Shown: piece after piece, positions 39,601-49,420 of the stretch
Layout: each line of letters starts with the position of its first letter
Position numbering within the stretch: the first letter of the stretch is position 1
Assembly: GCF_004027225.2 (NCBI RefSeq)
Contig: NC_044291.2
Coordinates: 11,764,707-11,828,706 of the forward strand
DNA length: 64,000 nt
Direction: 5' to 3'
Source of the DNA: Strigops habroptila
Lineage: Eukaryota; Chordata; Aves; Psittaciformes; Psittacidae
The notes under the pieces: model-generated
The model's database searches: none
The model's input: the letters and a program-made list of their open reading frames with translations, nothing else
Told to the model about the DNA's origin: nothing
Translations under genes and position numbers: made by a program

Positions 39601-42600
39601 GGTGCAGCAGCGGTGGGGGATGTGCCAGGGCTGCAAGGAGACACCTCAGAGCCGTGGGTTGGGGCTGGAGTCCAGGTGTCTCCGGGTGGGCTGAGTCCCC
39701 ATCCCCTGCCCCACAGGTGTACAAGTCCCGCAAGATCGGGCGCATCCTGGCCGTGGACCGGCTCTGTGTTGGTGTGCGGCCCGGGGAGTGCTTCGGGCTG
39801 CTGGGTGTCAACGGAGCGGGCAAGACCACCACCTTCAAGATGTTGACAGGGGACGAGAGCACCACGGGTGGAGAGGCCTTCATTAATGGGCACAGGTTGG
39901 GCAGCATGAGCTGGGTGGGAGGTGGGCACTGCCTGCTGTCCTGGGGATGGGTCAGGGTCTCCCAGGATGAAGAAGTGTGAGTCTGCCCATGTGGCTCTGC
40001 GGGACGCTGCAGCCATGTCCTGCTGGGCTGACCATCATCTGGGAGGTGGCAAGTGACACCAGCTCTCGGCCCAGGCTGCCTCTTGTCAGTTACCTGGTAG
40101 CAGGTGCTCAAATATAAAGGCATGTGAAAGTGGGGGTGAGTAATAGGGTGCTCCTGAAAAACAATTCCTTCTCTCCACGTCCCCTTCCTCCTCTCCTGCA
40201 GCATCCTGAAGGAGCTCCTGCAGGTCCAGCAGAGCTTGGGCTACTGCCCCCAGTTCGATGCACTCTTCGATGAGCTGACAGCCCAGGAGCACCTCGAGCT
40301 CTACACCCGCCTGCGTGGCATTCCCTGGAAGGATGAGGAGCGGGTAGGAGCCTGGGTGGGCGACATGGGCTGGTGCTGTGCCATGGGGATGGTATCTCAC
40401 CAGCCTCCAGCAGTGCTGGTGCCCTCATGGCGGAGCTGCCCTGGTGGTGCACCCACATGGGGTACCAGGGCTGGGCACACACGCTTGCAGGTCCCCAGCA
40501 ACACTCATGGCTGTGCCGAGGGCTCCGCGAGGCTCCCCTGGCTGGCACATGGCTTGTGGTCCCCTTGGCTGCTGGCCTGTGCCGTCGAGTTCAGCTGTGT
40601 AACCGCTGCCAGCTCTGCCAGCCCTGCCAGCCCCATGGCCTTGGCAAGGTGATGGCAGCCCCCCCATGCTTGCAGGTGGTCAAGTGGGCCCTGAAGAAGC
40701 TGGAGCTGACCAAGTACGCGGACAAACCTGCCAGCACCTACAGCGGGGGCAACAAGAGGAAGCTATCCACAGCTATCGCGCTGATCGGATACCCGGCCTT
40801 CATCTTCCTGGTGCGCCCTGGCCTTGAGCACCCGGCCTGTGGGATCCTCCTCCCACCCACCACCTGTCCCCGGGGTTGGCACTGCACTGGGGTGGAGAAA
40901 TGCCCCTGGGTGCGAGCTGCCTGCCCCCAGCTCCCCCACATGTGTCCTGGAGTGTGGGATGGTGTGACAGGAGGGGAAGGACAGGGTCCTGGGAGCTGGC
41001 GTGTTTGAGGATGCTGTCTGTCCCCCAGGACGAACCCACCACGGGGATGGACCCCAAGGCACGGCGCTTCCTCTGGAACCTCATCCTGGATGTCATCAAA
41101 ACAGGGCGCTCCGTGGTGCTCACATCTCACAGGTCCAGGGGGCTTTGGACTGGGCCTGTGGTGCCTCCGGGCACCTGGGTGCTGCGGGGTGGGGAGGTCT
41201 CTGGAGCCTGGGGCAGGCAGCAGAGGGAACCTGGGGCACCCTCTTGCCTTCTGCTTATCCCTGGTGGTGGAGCTACAGCACCCGGGTGAAGGTGGGGGGA
41301 GCCCCCCATGGTGTGTCCCCCTGTCACCCTGCTGAAGCCTGCTCTGTCTCCCAGCATGGAGGAGTGCGAGGCGCTCTGCACCCGCCTGGCCATCATGGTG
41401 AACGGGCGGCTCAAGTGTCTTGGCAGCATCCAGCACCTGAAGAACCGGTAAGCGTCTGGCGGGGGTCCAGCACCCCATGTGAGCTGTGGGCAGTGGGTAA
41501 TGGTGTGGCACCCACGGCAAGATGTCAGTCTGTGTGTGAGCACTGCTGCTTTGAGGGTGGGCAGGGGATGAGCTCACTGGAGCATCCTGGCACTGCCCTG
41601 GTGGGTGCAGCAGCTGCCAGGGAGCATTGTCCTCTTCCATGGGGGTCCTTTCCCACAGAGGTGCAGGTGGTGGGGGGTCCTCATGGGGTCGCTTGTCCCT
41701 GTGCAGGTTTGGCGATGGCTACATGATCACCGTGCGCACCAAGTCCAGCCTCAACGTCAAGGAGGTGGTGAGGTTCTTCAACCGCAACTTCCCTGAGGCT
41801 GTCCTCAAGGTGAGCTCCCTGTGGTGGTGGTGCTGTCCTCTGCCAGCCCCTGCTTCAGGGCACAAGCAGCTGTCATCCTCCAAGGGACACCTCTGTGGGA
41901 CCCCTGTGGAGGAGGGGTCAGGGAGTGAGGGCTCAGGTGTCACCTCATGTCCCTCAGGAGCGGCACCACACCAAGGCCCAGTACCAGCTGAAGTCGGACC
42001 AGATCTCGCTGGCGCAGGTCTTCAGCAAGATGGAGCAGGTGGTGGACGTGCTGGGCATTGAAGACTATTCCGTCAGCCAGACCACACTGGACAATGTGAG
42101 ACCGGGGATGGCACGGGCTGCTGGATGTGTCCCCAGGGCGGGCAGCCGTGCCCACGGGTGCCTGTGCCAAAGTGCCTGGCAGAAACTGCCTTTGGGATGG
42201 GAGGTGGAGCTAGGTGGGAGCATGGTGGTGGCCACAGCCTGTGGGATGCTCTGGGGCCTGTCTCGAGGGGCACAGATGGTAGGCGAGGGGTGGCCCTAAC
42301 TCCTCTGCCCCTGCCCCCGCCCCCAGGTATTTGTGAATTTTGCCAAGAAGCAAAGTGACAACCTGGAGCAGCAGGAGACGAGCCCAAGCTGCACCTTGCA
42401 GTCGCCCCTGGAGCGTGTGCTGAGCTTGCTGCGCCCCCGGGCTGCCCCCACCGAGCTGCGGGCCCTCGTGGTGGAAGAGCAGGAGGACCTGGAGACCGAC
42501 GACGAAGGCCTCATCAGCTTCGAGGAGGAGAGGGTGAGGAGAGGTTGTCCCCAGATCTGGGTGTCCCTGATCCCAGCTGTGTCTCTGGTGCTGTGTACCA

Positions 42601-42803
42601 GGAATGGGTGCTGCAGCACCAGGTCTCATCTGGGGATGGGGGCACGGTGGGGCCAGGGATGGACCCAAGAGAGGTCTCGGGGGGGTGGGTGCTCCCCAGC
42701 AGCACTGAGTGTGCTGGGCAGAGCAGGCACTCCCCACCCAGCCCCTGAGCCTGCCCTATGCCTGCAGGCTCAGCTCTCCTTCAACACGGACACTCTGTGC
42801 TGA
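12700..42803 (+). CDS. ABCA2: ATP-binding cassette sub-family A member 2 (complete, 49 coding exons)
   Basis: Full-size ABC transporter of late endosomes and lysosomes, most studied in oligodendrocytes and neurons, acting in sterol and sphingolipid handling. I traced 49 coding exons whose phases join without a break into 7,518 bp (2,505 residues plus stop; human about 2,435). Order: N-terminal anchor helix, large luminal domain 1, TMD1, NBD1, acidic regulatory linker, second anchor, luminal domain 2, TMD2, NBD2, C-terminal tail with the VFVNFA motif. The start [20 protein letters not shown] and the last residues SFNTDTLC match human ABCA2 almost exactly, which separates it from ABCA1, 3, 4 and 7. 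Introns are GT-AG except one GC-AG (35698-35849). Intron 1 is 6.2 kb and holds a minisatellite and two CR1 pieces. Exon coordinates are listed under the domain entries below. Confidence 0.97.
13445..13690. repeat. G-rich minisatellite, about 22-bp unit, ABCA2 intron 1
   Basis: About eleven degenerate copies of a unit like gcagggatgggggtgctggg. Each copy has at least one run of five or more G on the plus strand, so G-quadruplex formation in DNA or nascent RNA is plausible. The long minus-strand frame rich in HPHPCP repeats is a translation of this array and of the CpG-rich region to its left. Confidence 0.9.
16321..16451 (-). mobile_element. CR1 LINE fragment in ABCA2 intron 1
   Basis: A 3'-end CR1 piece in antisense orientation to ABCA2. 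It starts with the reverse-complemented terminal repeat (catagaatcatagaatcatgg) and continues through gttggaagggatcttaaag and ccccctgccacaggcaggga. Confidence 0.93.
18867..18927 (+). mobile_element. CR1 LINE 3'-end remnant abutting ABCA2 exon 2
   Basis: A 60-bp sense-oriented CR1 terminus: ggttggaactggatgatctt, then a stretch containing cttccaaccc, then attctgtgattctgtga. It ends 7 bp before ABCA2 exon 2 (18935). The region that normally holds the branch point and pyrimidine tract is therefore CR1-derived. Confidence 0.9.
19841..19907. repeat. Polypyrimidine low-complexity tract in ABCA2 intron 2
   Basis: T-rich then CT-rich run (tttttctttctttttgctca onward, ending ctgcctgcctgccctcc). It is not next to any exon I recognise. 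Confidence 0.7.
27490..29654 (+). other. ABCA2: ABCA2 exons 16-20: first transmembrane domain
   Basis: Exons: 27490-27604, 27951-28141, 28299-28449, 28722-28926, 29490-29654. Hydrophobic segments typical of ABCA TMD1 follow one another ([37 protein letters not shown]; the helix ending [15 protein letters not shown]). The conserved [14 protein letters not shown] cytosolic loop is split between exons 16 and 17. Exon 20 encodes the juxtamembrane [18 protein letters not shown] segment leading to NBD1. Confidence 0.94.
29942..32229 (+). other. ABCA2: ABCA2 exons 21-26: nucleotide-binding domain 1
   Basis: Exons: 29942-30125, 30401-30613, 30913-31109, 31195-31377, 31823-32007, 32109-32229. Walker [11 protein letters not shown] spans the exon 21/22 junction. 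The Q-loop region reads [16 protein letters not shown], the signature [10 protein letters not shown], Walker [14 protein letters not shown], and the switch histidine lies in [16 protein letters not shown]. All residues needed for ATP binding and hydrolysis are present. Exon 25 begins with a variable Pro/Ser-rich segment before [13 protein letters not shown]. Exon 26 encodes [20 protein letters not shown]. Confidence 0.95.
32492..34038 (+). other. ABCA2: ABCA2 exons 27-28: regulatory linker and second anchor helix
   Basis: Exons: 32492-32782 and 33826-34038. Exon 27 is a hydrophilic, Ser- and acid-rich linker ([20 protein letters not shown], then the conserved [15 protein letters not shown]) with many possible phosphorylation sites. 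Exon 28 encodes [20 protein letters not shown] and the helix [19 protein letters not shown], which mirrors the N-terminal anchor of the first half. The 1-kb intron between them shows nothing else of note. Confidence 0.92.
34205..36872 (+). other. ABCA2: ABCA2 exons 29-34: second luminal domain
   Basis: Exons: 34205-34307, 34640-34962, 35484-35697, 35850-35955, 36280-36391, 36812-36872. Strongly human-like stretches are [60 protein letters not shown] and [20 protein letters not shown]. Paired cysteines are in exon 31. The intron after exon 31 uses a GC donor (separate entry). Exon 34 is only 61 bp. Confidence 0.93.
35698..35849 (+). other. ABCA2: GC-AG intron of ABCA2 (intron 31)
   Basis: Exon 31 ends CTGCACAG and the intron begins gcaaga; the acceptor is gtcccacag before exon 32 (TACGGGGCACTC). 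The joined codons read FRLHR then YGALTFGN, matching the family protein, and phase is kept (2 + 1). No GT donor in the right phase is present at the boundary. The perfect CAG upstream and the AAG after the GC fit the known strong context of GC donors. Confidence 0.9.
37111..39317 (+). other. ABCA2: ABCA2 exons 35-39: second transmembrane domain
   Basis: Exons: 37111-37285, 37375-37490, 37747-37894, 38292-38415, 39185-39317. Helices visible include [38 protein letters not shown] and [19 protein letters not shown]. Conserved loop sequences are [15 protein letters not shown] and [20 protein letters not shown]. The intron between exons 37 and 38 contains a CR1 fragment. Confidence 0.95.
38046..38193 (-). 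mobile_element. CR1 LINE fragment in ABCA2 intron 37
   Basis: An antisense CR1 3' piece beginning cacagaatcctagaatccc and continuing through tggaagggaccttaaagctc, ccccctgccacaggcaggga and tccaacctggccttaacact. It ends about 100 bp before exon 38. Confidence 0.93.
39484..42095 (+). other. ABCA2: ABCA2 exons 40-47: nucleotide-binding domain 2
   Basis: Exons: 39484-39601, 39717-39895, 40202-40343, 40676-40810, 41029-41132, 41355-41447, 41707-41809, 41958-42095. Walker A is [16 protein letters not shown] (exon 41), the Q-loop region [16 protein letters not shown], the signature [14 protein letters not shown] (exon 43), Walker B FIFL joined to DEPTTGMDP across the exon 43/44 junction, and the switch histidine in [14 protein letters not shown]. 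All catalytic motifs are intact. Confidence 0.96.
42327..42803 (+). other. ABCA2: ABCA2 exons 48-49: C-terminal tail
   Basis: Exons: 42327-42533 and 42768-42803. Exon 48 opens with [17 protein letters not shown], the VFVNFA motif shared with ABCA1. It continues with an acidic tail ([20 protein letters not shown]). Exon 49 encodes the last eleven residues and the TGA. Confidence 0.95.
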
Positions 42804-45010
42804 GACCCTGGCGCAGCCACGTCCCCCAGCTGTGAAGCCACTGAACCCTTTCGGCCTTTCCTCTCTCTGCCCTGCTGAGCGGAGCTGCCACGGCTGGAGG
42901 CATGTGCCAGGGAGGACATGGTGCATGGATCCCACGAGCCACCGCAGCCAAATGGTTCCCTTCAGCTGTGGGGCAGTATCACCACGTGGTGCCAGGGCCA
43001 CCGGCTCACCCAGCCAGCATGTGCCATGGACGGAGACTGTGAAGAGAAGGACATGTCTCGGTGCCCGTGCTGCCAGCCCTGCGTGCCGCGCGGCAAAGAC
43101 AAGGCCTGTGGGCGGTGCCTTGTCTTTGTACCCACCCTGGGGACCCCGGCTGCAGGGACACCCACAGCACTGTCACCACCCCAGGCCTAGCCCCAGCAAG
43201 GCCAGAGGAAGGATACTGCTTTTGCCTTGTTTCCATCGCTCCTGGCTTGGCACTTGCCCTTGGGTGGCTTGAGATCCAGCACTGGGGCTCTGGTGCTTCA
43301 CCCTGGGTTGATTTTTGTCACCAATGGGGTGTCACCAGTGACCTCCCGCCTGCCCGAGACAGGGTTTCCCCCCTGGAGCATCCTGCCCAGCCTTGCCACG
43401 TGTGCACTGGACACTTGCCCACATCCCGGGGCCGGGCAGGGGGCATGTGGTAGGGCAGGGGGGTATTTCACAGGGTATTTCACGTGCTGGCACCAGCTGT
43501 TTCCCCCCTCTGCCCCCAACCACGTCCCTCCTCCCAGAGCCACTCACCCTGCCTCCTGCCACCCCACCACAGGGCACTGCTACGGTGGTGGCACATTGTG
43601 TTCCCCTCTTTCTCCCCTTTGCCACTCACAGCTTAGTGTCTGGCCCAATGGAGGAGCCACCTGCATTGGTTTCTTATTGTTGGGGCACTGGTGGGGCTGG
43701 GAGAGGGGTTGCTGCACCCAAGGACAGCTTTTGAAGCTGGGAGTTAGGTGGCCTTGGGGTAGAACAACAAGAGTGTGCAGCTGGGTGTGGGCGCAGTGTC
43801 TGGGGGGTGGGGGGAGACGATGGACTGCGGCAGTGTTGGCTGGCGGTGCCCTCCCAGGCCAGCAGTGCACCTCCTTTCTGCAGAGGGTCCTGCTGCCTTG
43901 TCACGCACAGGGACCATGCCCGGCCCCCCGAGCCTGGCAGCACCCTCAGCCTGCAGCGACCCACAGCTCTGCCCAGAGGAGGGCTGATGGCCGGACCCAT
44001 GACATGGACCCCAACCACCCATCCCTGCGTGCCCCATGTTCTGCAGCAGCCGGTGGGGCTGTGAGCAGTTCCCCTCTGTCCCGGGAGCACCCGGACCTGG
44101 CTGCCCCTTCTGCCTCCCTGGTATGGGCTCAGCAGGAGGCCCAGCGCTGGCTCCTGCCATGGGCAGCACCTGGTGCTAGCACTGGTCCCTCTCGGTCACA
44201 GGAGCGGGGGCAGCCCCTCCGTTGTCCCTATGCCCCTGGTCACTCTAGTCCTGTATGCCACCTGCTCTAGATTGTGATACAAAATACAGTATTTTCAATA
44301 GGGGAACCTGGGGGGAGATGAGCTCTATTTTCAGATTTTTCAGACCATATTTTTTTTACGGCATACAGGACAGGGGCTGGCTGGGGAGGGGCTGCGCACG
44401 CGCTGCCTTCCTTGGGGCACCCTGGGGATGAGCCAGCTTGGGGTCAGCCCTTTGCCACCAGGGAGATAGGGGATGGTGTCACCTTTGGGTCCCCAGCTGA
44501 CCTCAGTGGTGGCACCCTGAGGTAGCACCATGCTCTGGCCAGGGCTTTGTGCCTGCCCCACTGCCAGGTTCTGGGTGGGCACTGGCACTGCGGGTGTGGA
44601 ACATCCCCTAAACCCTCCCATCGCAGAGCTGCCCCCACCCTGTGCATGCCACCGTCCCCATGGCTTTCAGTGGTCAATGGAGATGCTGCTGTGCCCAAGC
44701 AACCTGGGTAGGCATGGTGGCACAAACCCCGCTGGGGGCACCCTGAGGGTGGCAGTGGGGTGGGAGCAGGGGTAGGGGCAGCCGCTGCCTTAACACTATT
44801 TGCTTGGTTGAGTTTGGCCTCGCCTCCGTGTTGCCTCCCTTGGCGCATCCTTGGCCACCAGCCGCAGGCACAGTGTTGGTGCCATGTGGGGCATGGGGTG
44901 GGGACGCCTTGGAGGAGCCTGTACATTGCTAGCAAAAGAAACAACAAGAAGAGATTAAATGTGAAAAATAATGATCGTTTTAAATAAAAAAATAACTGGA
45001 CCCAGCAAGA
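42804..45010 (+). other. ABCA2: ABCA2 3' UTR (about 2.2 kb) and downstream
   Basis: No further coding exon is seen. The last canonical AATAAA before CLIC3 is at 44983-44988, in an A-rich stretch. An ATTAAA occurs at about 44954, and AT-rich sequence near 44270-44350 could hold an earlier end. Whether the full 2.2 kb is transcribed as UTR is an inference from the lack of an earlier AATAAA. Confidence 0.6.
44983..44988 (+). promoter_or_regulatory. ABCA2: Candidate ABCA2 polyadenylation signal AATAAA
   Basis: A canonical hexamer in an A-rich context followed within 30 bp by a GTGTG-type downstream element (agtgtgtgggtg). Confidence 0.65.
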
Positions 45011-45376
45011 GTGTGTGGGTGCTGGTGGACAGGAGTGCCAGGGCTGAGTGCTGGAGAGGGTAAGGGCTGAGGAGGGGGGGTCGCAGTGCCCATGCATGGG
45101 CAGGAGCCTCCAATGGGCAAAGGGAGCTGGGCCCCACACAGGGCTGCACCCAGCACTTGGCATCTCTAGGGTGGGTGGTGGAGCTTGCTGTGGGCACAGG
45201 CAGGAGCCGCCCATGCGGGACTGGGGCTGGGCCCCATGGCAGGGCGGCCCTGGGTGCCGTGGGGCCAGGCATGGGTGGGAGCGGGTGCACCCTGAGGAGG
45301 AATGTGGGCTGGGACCGGCTACGGGTGCTGGGCACTCAAGGCACCGCCACCACTCAGCTGGGAGCCACCACCCAGC

Positions 45377-48190
45377 ATGGCTGAGAAACCCCAAATCCAG
45401 CTCTTCGTCAAGGTGAGGAGGGTCAAGGGGACCTGGGGTGCCCCAGGCCAGTGGGCAACTCTGGCAGGGCCTCAGGCATTGCTGGGCTGGGTTGGCTGCG
45501 CTGCCTCTGCCCACTGCAGCGCTCATGTGGGGCCATGGGCAGCAGCGGGCAGCTCAGGACTCTTCCTCAGGATGCAGCATGATGTTGCCTGCGGGCAGGG
45601 AGGGCTGTGGTGCTAAGCCTGGGGTGCTGGCCTGGGATACCCCCCCAAACCAGCCCCCCCACAGCCCAGCCACTGCAGCATCTCCCTGCGCCTGCCTGGC
45701 CCTTCCCGCCTCTGCCCGGCCGGGGCAGTTTGTCCGGCTGCACCAGGCAGGACAGGCCTGCCTGGGAGTGACGGGGCCACCAGCATTACCATCACCTTTC
45801 TCTGGCACAGTCCCCACTGCACTGGGCTCTCCCCTGCCACAGCTGCCCCAAGCCCCGTCTCCCTCAGCACCACGGGGCTGGGGTCCTGATGTCCCCCGGC
45901 AGGGCCAGGGCCAGCACCTGCTGGCCACAGTAGCTGATGGGGTGAGGCAGCAAGGCCCCAGGAGCTGGCAGGTGCTGGTGCCCTGCCTGGCACAGCCGGT
46001 GCCAGCGCTTCTCACCAGCCTGCGGCTATGCTGGGTGAAGGGGCCACTGAGCTCTCCCTCTGCCCACAGGCAAGTGAGGATGGGGAGAGCATGGGCCACT
46101 GCCCCTTCTGCCAGCGGCTCTTCATGGTGCTGCTGCTCAAAGGGGTGCCCTTCACCCTCACCACCGTGGATGTGAAGAGGTAAGTGATGCCTCCTCCCAG
46201 GGGGCTGCCAGCCCTGGGGCCACAGGCAGGGTGGGACAGGCTTGCCCTGGCACAGTGATGGGGAGTGGTAGGTTCCCAGCACATTGGGAAGGGTGCGAAG
46301 AGTGGGCACTGTGGGACCCATGGAGACTGTTGTACCCCCACGCCGCTGTCTGAGGGAGGTGTGTGGGCTTCTTCAAGGGCTGAGCTGCCATGGACACATG
46401 CTGGGGAGGAGCAGCCTGGGAGCAACACCTTGTCCCTTTGCCCAGGACACACATGTGGTACCCTGCAGAGCCCTAGGAACTGATGAGGAACAGCTAAGGG
46501 ACCTGGGTCAGTCTGAAGAAGAGAAGGCTCAGGGGGAACCTTATCACTCCCTACAGCTGCCTGACAGGAGGATGGAGCCAGGAGGGGGCTGGTCTCTGCT
46601 CCCAAGGAACAAGGGATGGGACAAAAGGAAACGGCCTCAAGCTGCGCCAGGGGAGGTTTAGATGCAGATGAGGAACAATTCCTTTCCCAAAAGGTGCTCA
46701 GGTTCCTGCCCCAAAAATTGGAACAGGCTGCCCAGGGCAGTGGTGGAGTCGCCATCTCTGGAAGTGTTCACACACTGTATAGATGGGGCCCTCAGTGCCA
46801 TGGGTTAGTGGTGGCTTTGGCAGTGCTGGGATCGGTTGGACTTGATGAGCAGGTTGGTCTTTTCCAACCTGGTTGATTCAGTGATTCTATGATCTGTCCC
46901 CATCTCCCGCAGGGCACTGGATGTGCTGAAGGACTTTGCGCCGGGGGCCCAGCTGCCTGTTTTACTCTACAACGGCGAGCCAAAGACCGACACTGTCACC
47001 ATCGAGGACTTCCTGGAGGACAAATTGGGCCCCCCCATGTCAGTGGCTGCTGCTGCCCTGACAGGGGTCCAGGGGCCAGAGAGGGGCAGGACAGGCTGAG
47101 GGAGGGTGGCAGATGGCACATGAGCCTGCTGGCCCCTGCTGCCACCCTCAGTTGTGCCCATGTCCCTGCAGGTTCCCCAGCCTGGTCCCGCAGTACAGGG
47201 AGTCCAGCTTGGCCGGGAATGACATCTTCCACAAGTTCTCCACCTACATCAAGAACCCAGTGCCTGCCCAGGACGAGGGTGAGGAGCTGGGTGGGGGACA
47301 GACACCCCATGCAACTTCTCGGGTGCCACCACCCCAGAGCCCCTTCAGGTCACCCTGCGCCATTGCAGCCCTTCTCTGCCCCAGCTGGGTCTCCAGGCGC
47401 TGTCCCTCCACACGCAGTTCAGTGTGGCTGGGCCCGGGCATGGGGCTGGGTGTGGGGCAGGAGCTGCAGCACAGCGCGGGGGCCCCTGACTCTGCGGTGC
47501 TGCCGCCCCCCTGCAGTGCTGCAGCGGAACCTGCTGCGGGCCCTGCTGAGCCTGGATGAGTTCCTGAGTGTCCCCCTGGAGCATGAACTGGTGAATGACC
47601 CCCACCTCCGGGCCTCTCGACGCCGCTTCCTCGACGGGGACCAGCTCACCTTGGCAGACTGCAACCTGCTGCCCAAGCTCAATATCGTGCAGGTTAGTGC
47701 TGGCACCTCAGCACTGTGCCCTGCCCCTCTCCCTGGCTCCCCAGTGCTGCCCCTTGGTGCCTGCAGCAATCCCCTGCTCCCTCGCCAACCCCTGTACCAC
47801 CTCCACACTCCCTGGCACCCCCTGTCCAGCATAATCTTTCCCCACAGATCTCATTCCCCTCTGCATTCCCTGCCAGGTGCTACCCCTTGTCTTGTGTAGT
47901 CCCAGGGATGTCCCCTGGCCCCCTGCCACCCTCCTGCTTGTCAGTACCAGCCCTTGGCCATGGGGCCCTCCTTGGCACACCCTGAGCATGCAGTGCTGGG
48001 CAGGGGCTCACCCCGTTCCTGCCCGCAGGTCGTGTGCCAGCACTACCGCCGCTTTGGCATCCCCAAGGACCTGCAGGGCGTGTGGAGGTACCTCAACAGT
48101 GCCGGGGAAACCAAGGAGTTCAGATACACCTGCCCCAGCAGCGAGGAGATTGTACAAGCCTATCGCTCTGTGGTGCGGTCGCTGCAGTGA
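45377..48190 (+). CDS. CLIC3: Chloride intracellular channel protein 3
   Basis: A member of the CLIC family, GST-fold proteins found soluble and membrane-associated. CLIC3 acts in endosome/lysosome recycling of cargo and has glutathione-dependent oxidoreductase activity. Six coding exons: 45377-45412, 46070-46179, 46913-47038, 47172-47278, 47517-47692, 48029-48190. They join in phase to 238 residues (human 236). The thioredoxin-like N domain has the CLIC cysteine motif [20 protein letters not shown] (exon 2). The helical C domain includes [40 protein letters not shown] and [11 protein letters not shown]. Start choice: [12 protein letters not shown] aligns with the human N-terminus MAETKLQLFVK. 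Position directly after ABCA2 matches mammals. Intron 2 contains a 410-bp CR1 that ends close to exon 3. Confidence 0.96.
46480..46892 (+). mobile_element. CR1 LINE fragment in CLIC3 intron 2
   Basis: A 5'-truncated sense CR1 of about 410 bp. It includes gaagagaaggctcaggggga, acaggctgcccagggcagtg and ttccaacctggttgattcag, and ends in gtgattctatgat. Only about 20 bp separate its end from CLIC3 exon 3 at 46913. Confidence 0.93.
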
Positions 48191-48846
48191 GCACCTGCCT
48201 TGGTCCTGCTGTGACCATCACAGTCCTGCCTGCACGCACTGGGGAGGGCAGTGAGCATGAGCTGTGCCCCGGCACCCACATTCCCTCAGCTGGCACCCCT
48301 ACCCGAGGTGCTGGCAGCTATCTGCATTGCACTGCAAATGAGTTCTCACCTCTTGTGCCACCCTCCCAGCCCAGCCAGCACCCCCTCAACCTGCCCTGTG
48401 GTTCCTCAAGCATTGTAATGGGAACAAGGGGGCCACAGCCACAGCTACCATCTGTACCAAAGCTGGGCGATGCTGAGGGCAAGGGCTGGAGCTGGGGAGG
48501 AAAAGCTGCCCAGAGCAGAGGGCTGTGGAGCAGAGAGGGCAGTGGGCATCCCTGCAGCCTGCCCTGGAGGTACACGATGCCACCTGCCAGTGAGTGACCC
48601 AGGGCAAGATGTTCCCAAGGAGCTGCACCGGTGAGGGGAACCAGCACAGCCACAGCATATCCCTGGGAATGGGGGGGGACATGGCATGGGAGGGGGACAC
48701 AGCAGGGCCCCATCCCCTGGGCAAGGGGAGCAGAGGGCACCGTGCCCCCAGAACCTTTCATTAGGAAGCTCTCAGGAGCAGATTTGGGAGAGGGATGGGG
48801 GTGAGGCAGGGCAAGTCCAAGCCATATATCAGAGCTCCCGGAAATC

Positions 48847-48852
48847 AATAAA
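48847..48852 (+). promoter_or_regulatory. CLIC3: CLIC3 polyadenylation signal AATAAA
   Basis: A canonical hexamer about 660 bp after the stop codon, followed by a GTGTGTCTGG element. It marks the end of the CLIC3 3' UTR and the start of the convergent boundary with PAXX. Confidence 0.85.
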
Positions 48853-48859
48853 GGCTTTG

Positions 48860-49420
48860 CAAGTGAGACAAGTGTGTCTGGAGTGACCAGCCTCAGCAGC
48901 TCTCATCCCTCACAGGACTTCACACCCAATTCCCAGTGCATAGCGGGGGCTGGGCCCATTCTCCCAGCTCTCCTGGGGAAGCTCCAACCACTCAACCACC
49001 AGCCCACTGGCACAAAGCTGTCAGGAAGGTGAACTCCAAGCCCCTGACCCTCCAGGGTCAGCTGAAATTTGCCACAGGATTCCCAAGCAAAGGAAAGGCA
49101 GAATGGACCATCCATGTCGTCCCGGTCCCCAAAGACTCGCTGGCTAAACCCATCTTTACTGGCAATAAGTTAAGCACAGGCAACCTTTTAGTTACATGGC
49201 AATACAAAAATTCTTTAAAAACCCCACCAATTCATGGCAAGTGACGTGGGGAGGTGGCCCCTGCCAGCAGGGAAGACTTGCAGGGAAAAAAGCCAGCCCT
49301 CTGGGTCCTGCTTGTCCCATCCGCCTCCCCAGGCTCAAGGGGCTCAGCAGGCCCCAGGTGCAAGTGAAATCTCCACCTGCTAGAGCCGCAGTTGGCCAGG
49401 CTCTGGTGGGTCAGCACAGG
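48860..49420. other. Convergent spacer / PAXX 3' UTR
   Basis: CLIC3 and PAXX converge here. No canonical AATAAA is seen on the minus strand below the PAXX stop; an AGTAAA variant (plus tttact, 49155-49160) is a weak candidate for the PAXX 3' end. Confidence 0.45.

Noticed and set aside
45438-46321. Overlapping frames of 245 and 255 codons on both strands near CLIC3 exon 2
   Set aside because: They cover intron 1 and exon 2 of CLIC3 in other frames; the true frame is fixed by the CLIC motif and exon phases.
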